The position numbers were made by a program, and so were the translations under genes. This document shows positions 63,928-64,000 of a stretch of 64,000 nt of DNA, piece by piece. Under the pieces are notes generated by a model. The model was given only the letters and a program-made list of their open reading frames with translations, was not told where the DNA came from and searched no databases. This DNA is from Archangium_A sp035910535 (GTDB lineage Bacteria; Myxococcota; Myxococcia; Myxococcales; Myxococcaceae). The stretch is taken from positions 248,001 through 312,000 of the forward strand of contig JAMHXF010000032.1 of assembly GCA_035910535.1 (NCBI GenBank), read 5' to 3'. The number at the start of each line of letters is the position of its first letter. Position 1 is the stretch's first letter.

Positions 63928-64000
63928 ATGAAGCTGCGCGACCTGATGTTCGTTCTCCCCAACCTCTTCACGGTCTCGTCGATTCTCTGCGGCTTCTACG
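63928..64000 (+). CDS. pssA: CDP-diacylglycerol-serine O-phosphatidyltransferase, N-terminal fragment
   Basis: Only 24 residues are visible: MKLRDLMFVLPNLFTVSSIL followed by CGFY. This matches the start of PssA-type phosphatidylserine synthases, CDP-alcohol phosphatidyltransferases that have PNLFTxxxxxCGFY before the first membrane helix. The catalytic DGxxAR motif is beyond the window, so the family call rests on this short signature alone. ATG 63928 is divergent from the alpha/beta hydrolase gene with a 27-base gap. Confidence 0.75.
   Translation, partial: MKLRDLMFVLPNLFTVSSILCGFY

Overview
The window is about 64 kb of high-GC, gene-dense chromosome that fits a predatory or fruiting myxobacterium (Myxococcota, probably Myxococcales). 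The best lineage marker is a DUF2378-type protein (24888-25403), a family known essentially from myxobacteria. Supporting signs are two Hanks-type Ser/Thr kinases, PATAN/DUF4388 and PilZ signalling proteins, a MopE-like metal-binding repeat protein, an AgmX-like C-terminal domain and many lipoproteins of unknown function. I see no rRNA, tRNA, CRISPR array, insertion sequence or complete prophage. Most functions below were assigned by reading motifs in the translated sequence; no database search was run.

Layout. 1-8.7 kb: a truncated kinase, thiL, a saccharopine-dehydrogenase-like protein, a biotin carboxylase plus separate biotin carrier, an M15 peptidase and a phospholipase D-like lipoprotein. 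8.7-19 kb: a CapA-like protein coupled to a zinc-ribbon membrane protein, then three tandem paralogous lipoproteins of about 880-1000 residues with long Gly-rich repeats. 19-25 kb: an acyltransferase, a laminin-B lipoprotein, a cysteine-cluster protein, two proteins of unknown function and an FAD-linked oxidase. 25-31 kb: the translation cluster rpsB-tsf-(hypothetical)-pyrH-frr on the minus strand, followed by a degenerate response-regulator/GGDEF protein and the DUF2378 protein. 30.5-31.7 kb: a less GC-rich island with strong hairpins, a 44-codon ORF and a gene with a near-consensus promoter that appears leaderless. 31.7-40.6 kb: a 2OG-Fe(II) oxygenase fusion, a 1298-residue MopE-like lipoprotein, a PabA-PabB fusion, an ArsR/AHSA1 pair and an orphan CpaF ATPase. 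40.6-51.3 kb: TPR, MFS, fatty-acid hydroxylase, SCO1, PilZ coiled-coil, outer-membrane beta-barrel, priA and a frameshifted Rpn nuclease. 51.4-58.4 kb: two large divergent signalling proteins, a PilZ-like/kinase/ATPase/TPR protein and a pseudo-receiver/coiled-coil/PATAN/J-like protein. 58.4-64 kb: def, nth, an M23 peptidase, HU, a beta-helix lipoprotein, an alpha/beta hydrolase and the start of pssA.

How genes work together. Housekeeping pieces (ribosomal protein S2, EF-Ts, UMP kinase, ribosome recycling factor, PriA, deformylase, endonuclease III, HU, ThiL) are interspersed with lineage-specific envelope and signalling genes. Translational coupling is common: GTGA or ATGA overlaps join BCCP/M15 peptidase, CapA/zinc protein, frr/response regulator, ArsR/AHSA1, hydroxylase/SCO1 and M23 peptidase/downstream protein. 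No complete new multi-gene system can be proved from sequence alone. The best candidates for something undescribed are the signalling proteins whose catalytic residues are missing (25.5-26.4 and 51.4-58.4 kb), the hairpin-bounded small-gene island upstream of rpsB (30.7-31.7 kb) and the tandem repeat lipoproteins (10.2-18.9 kb).
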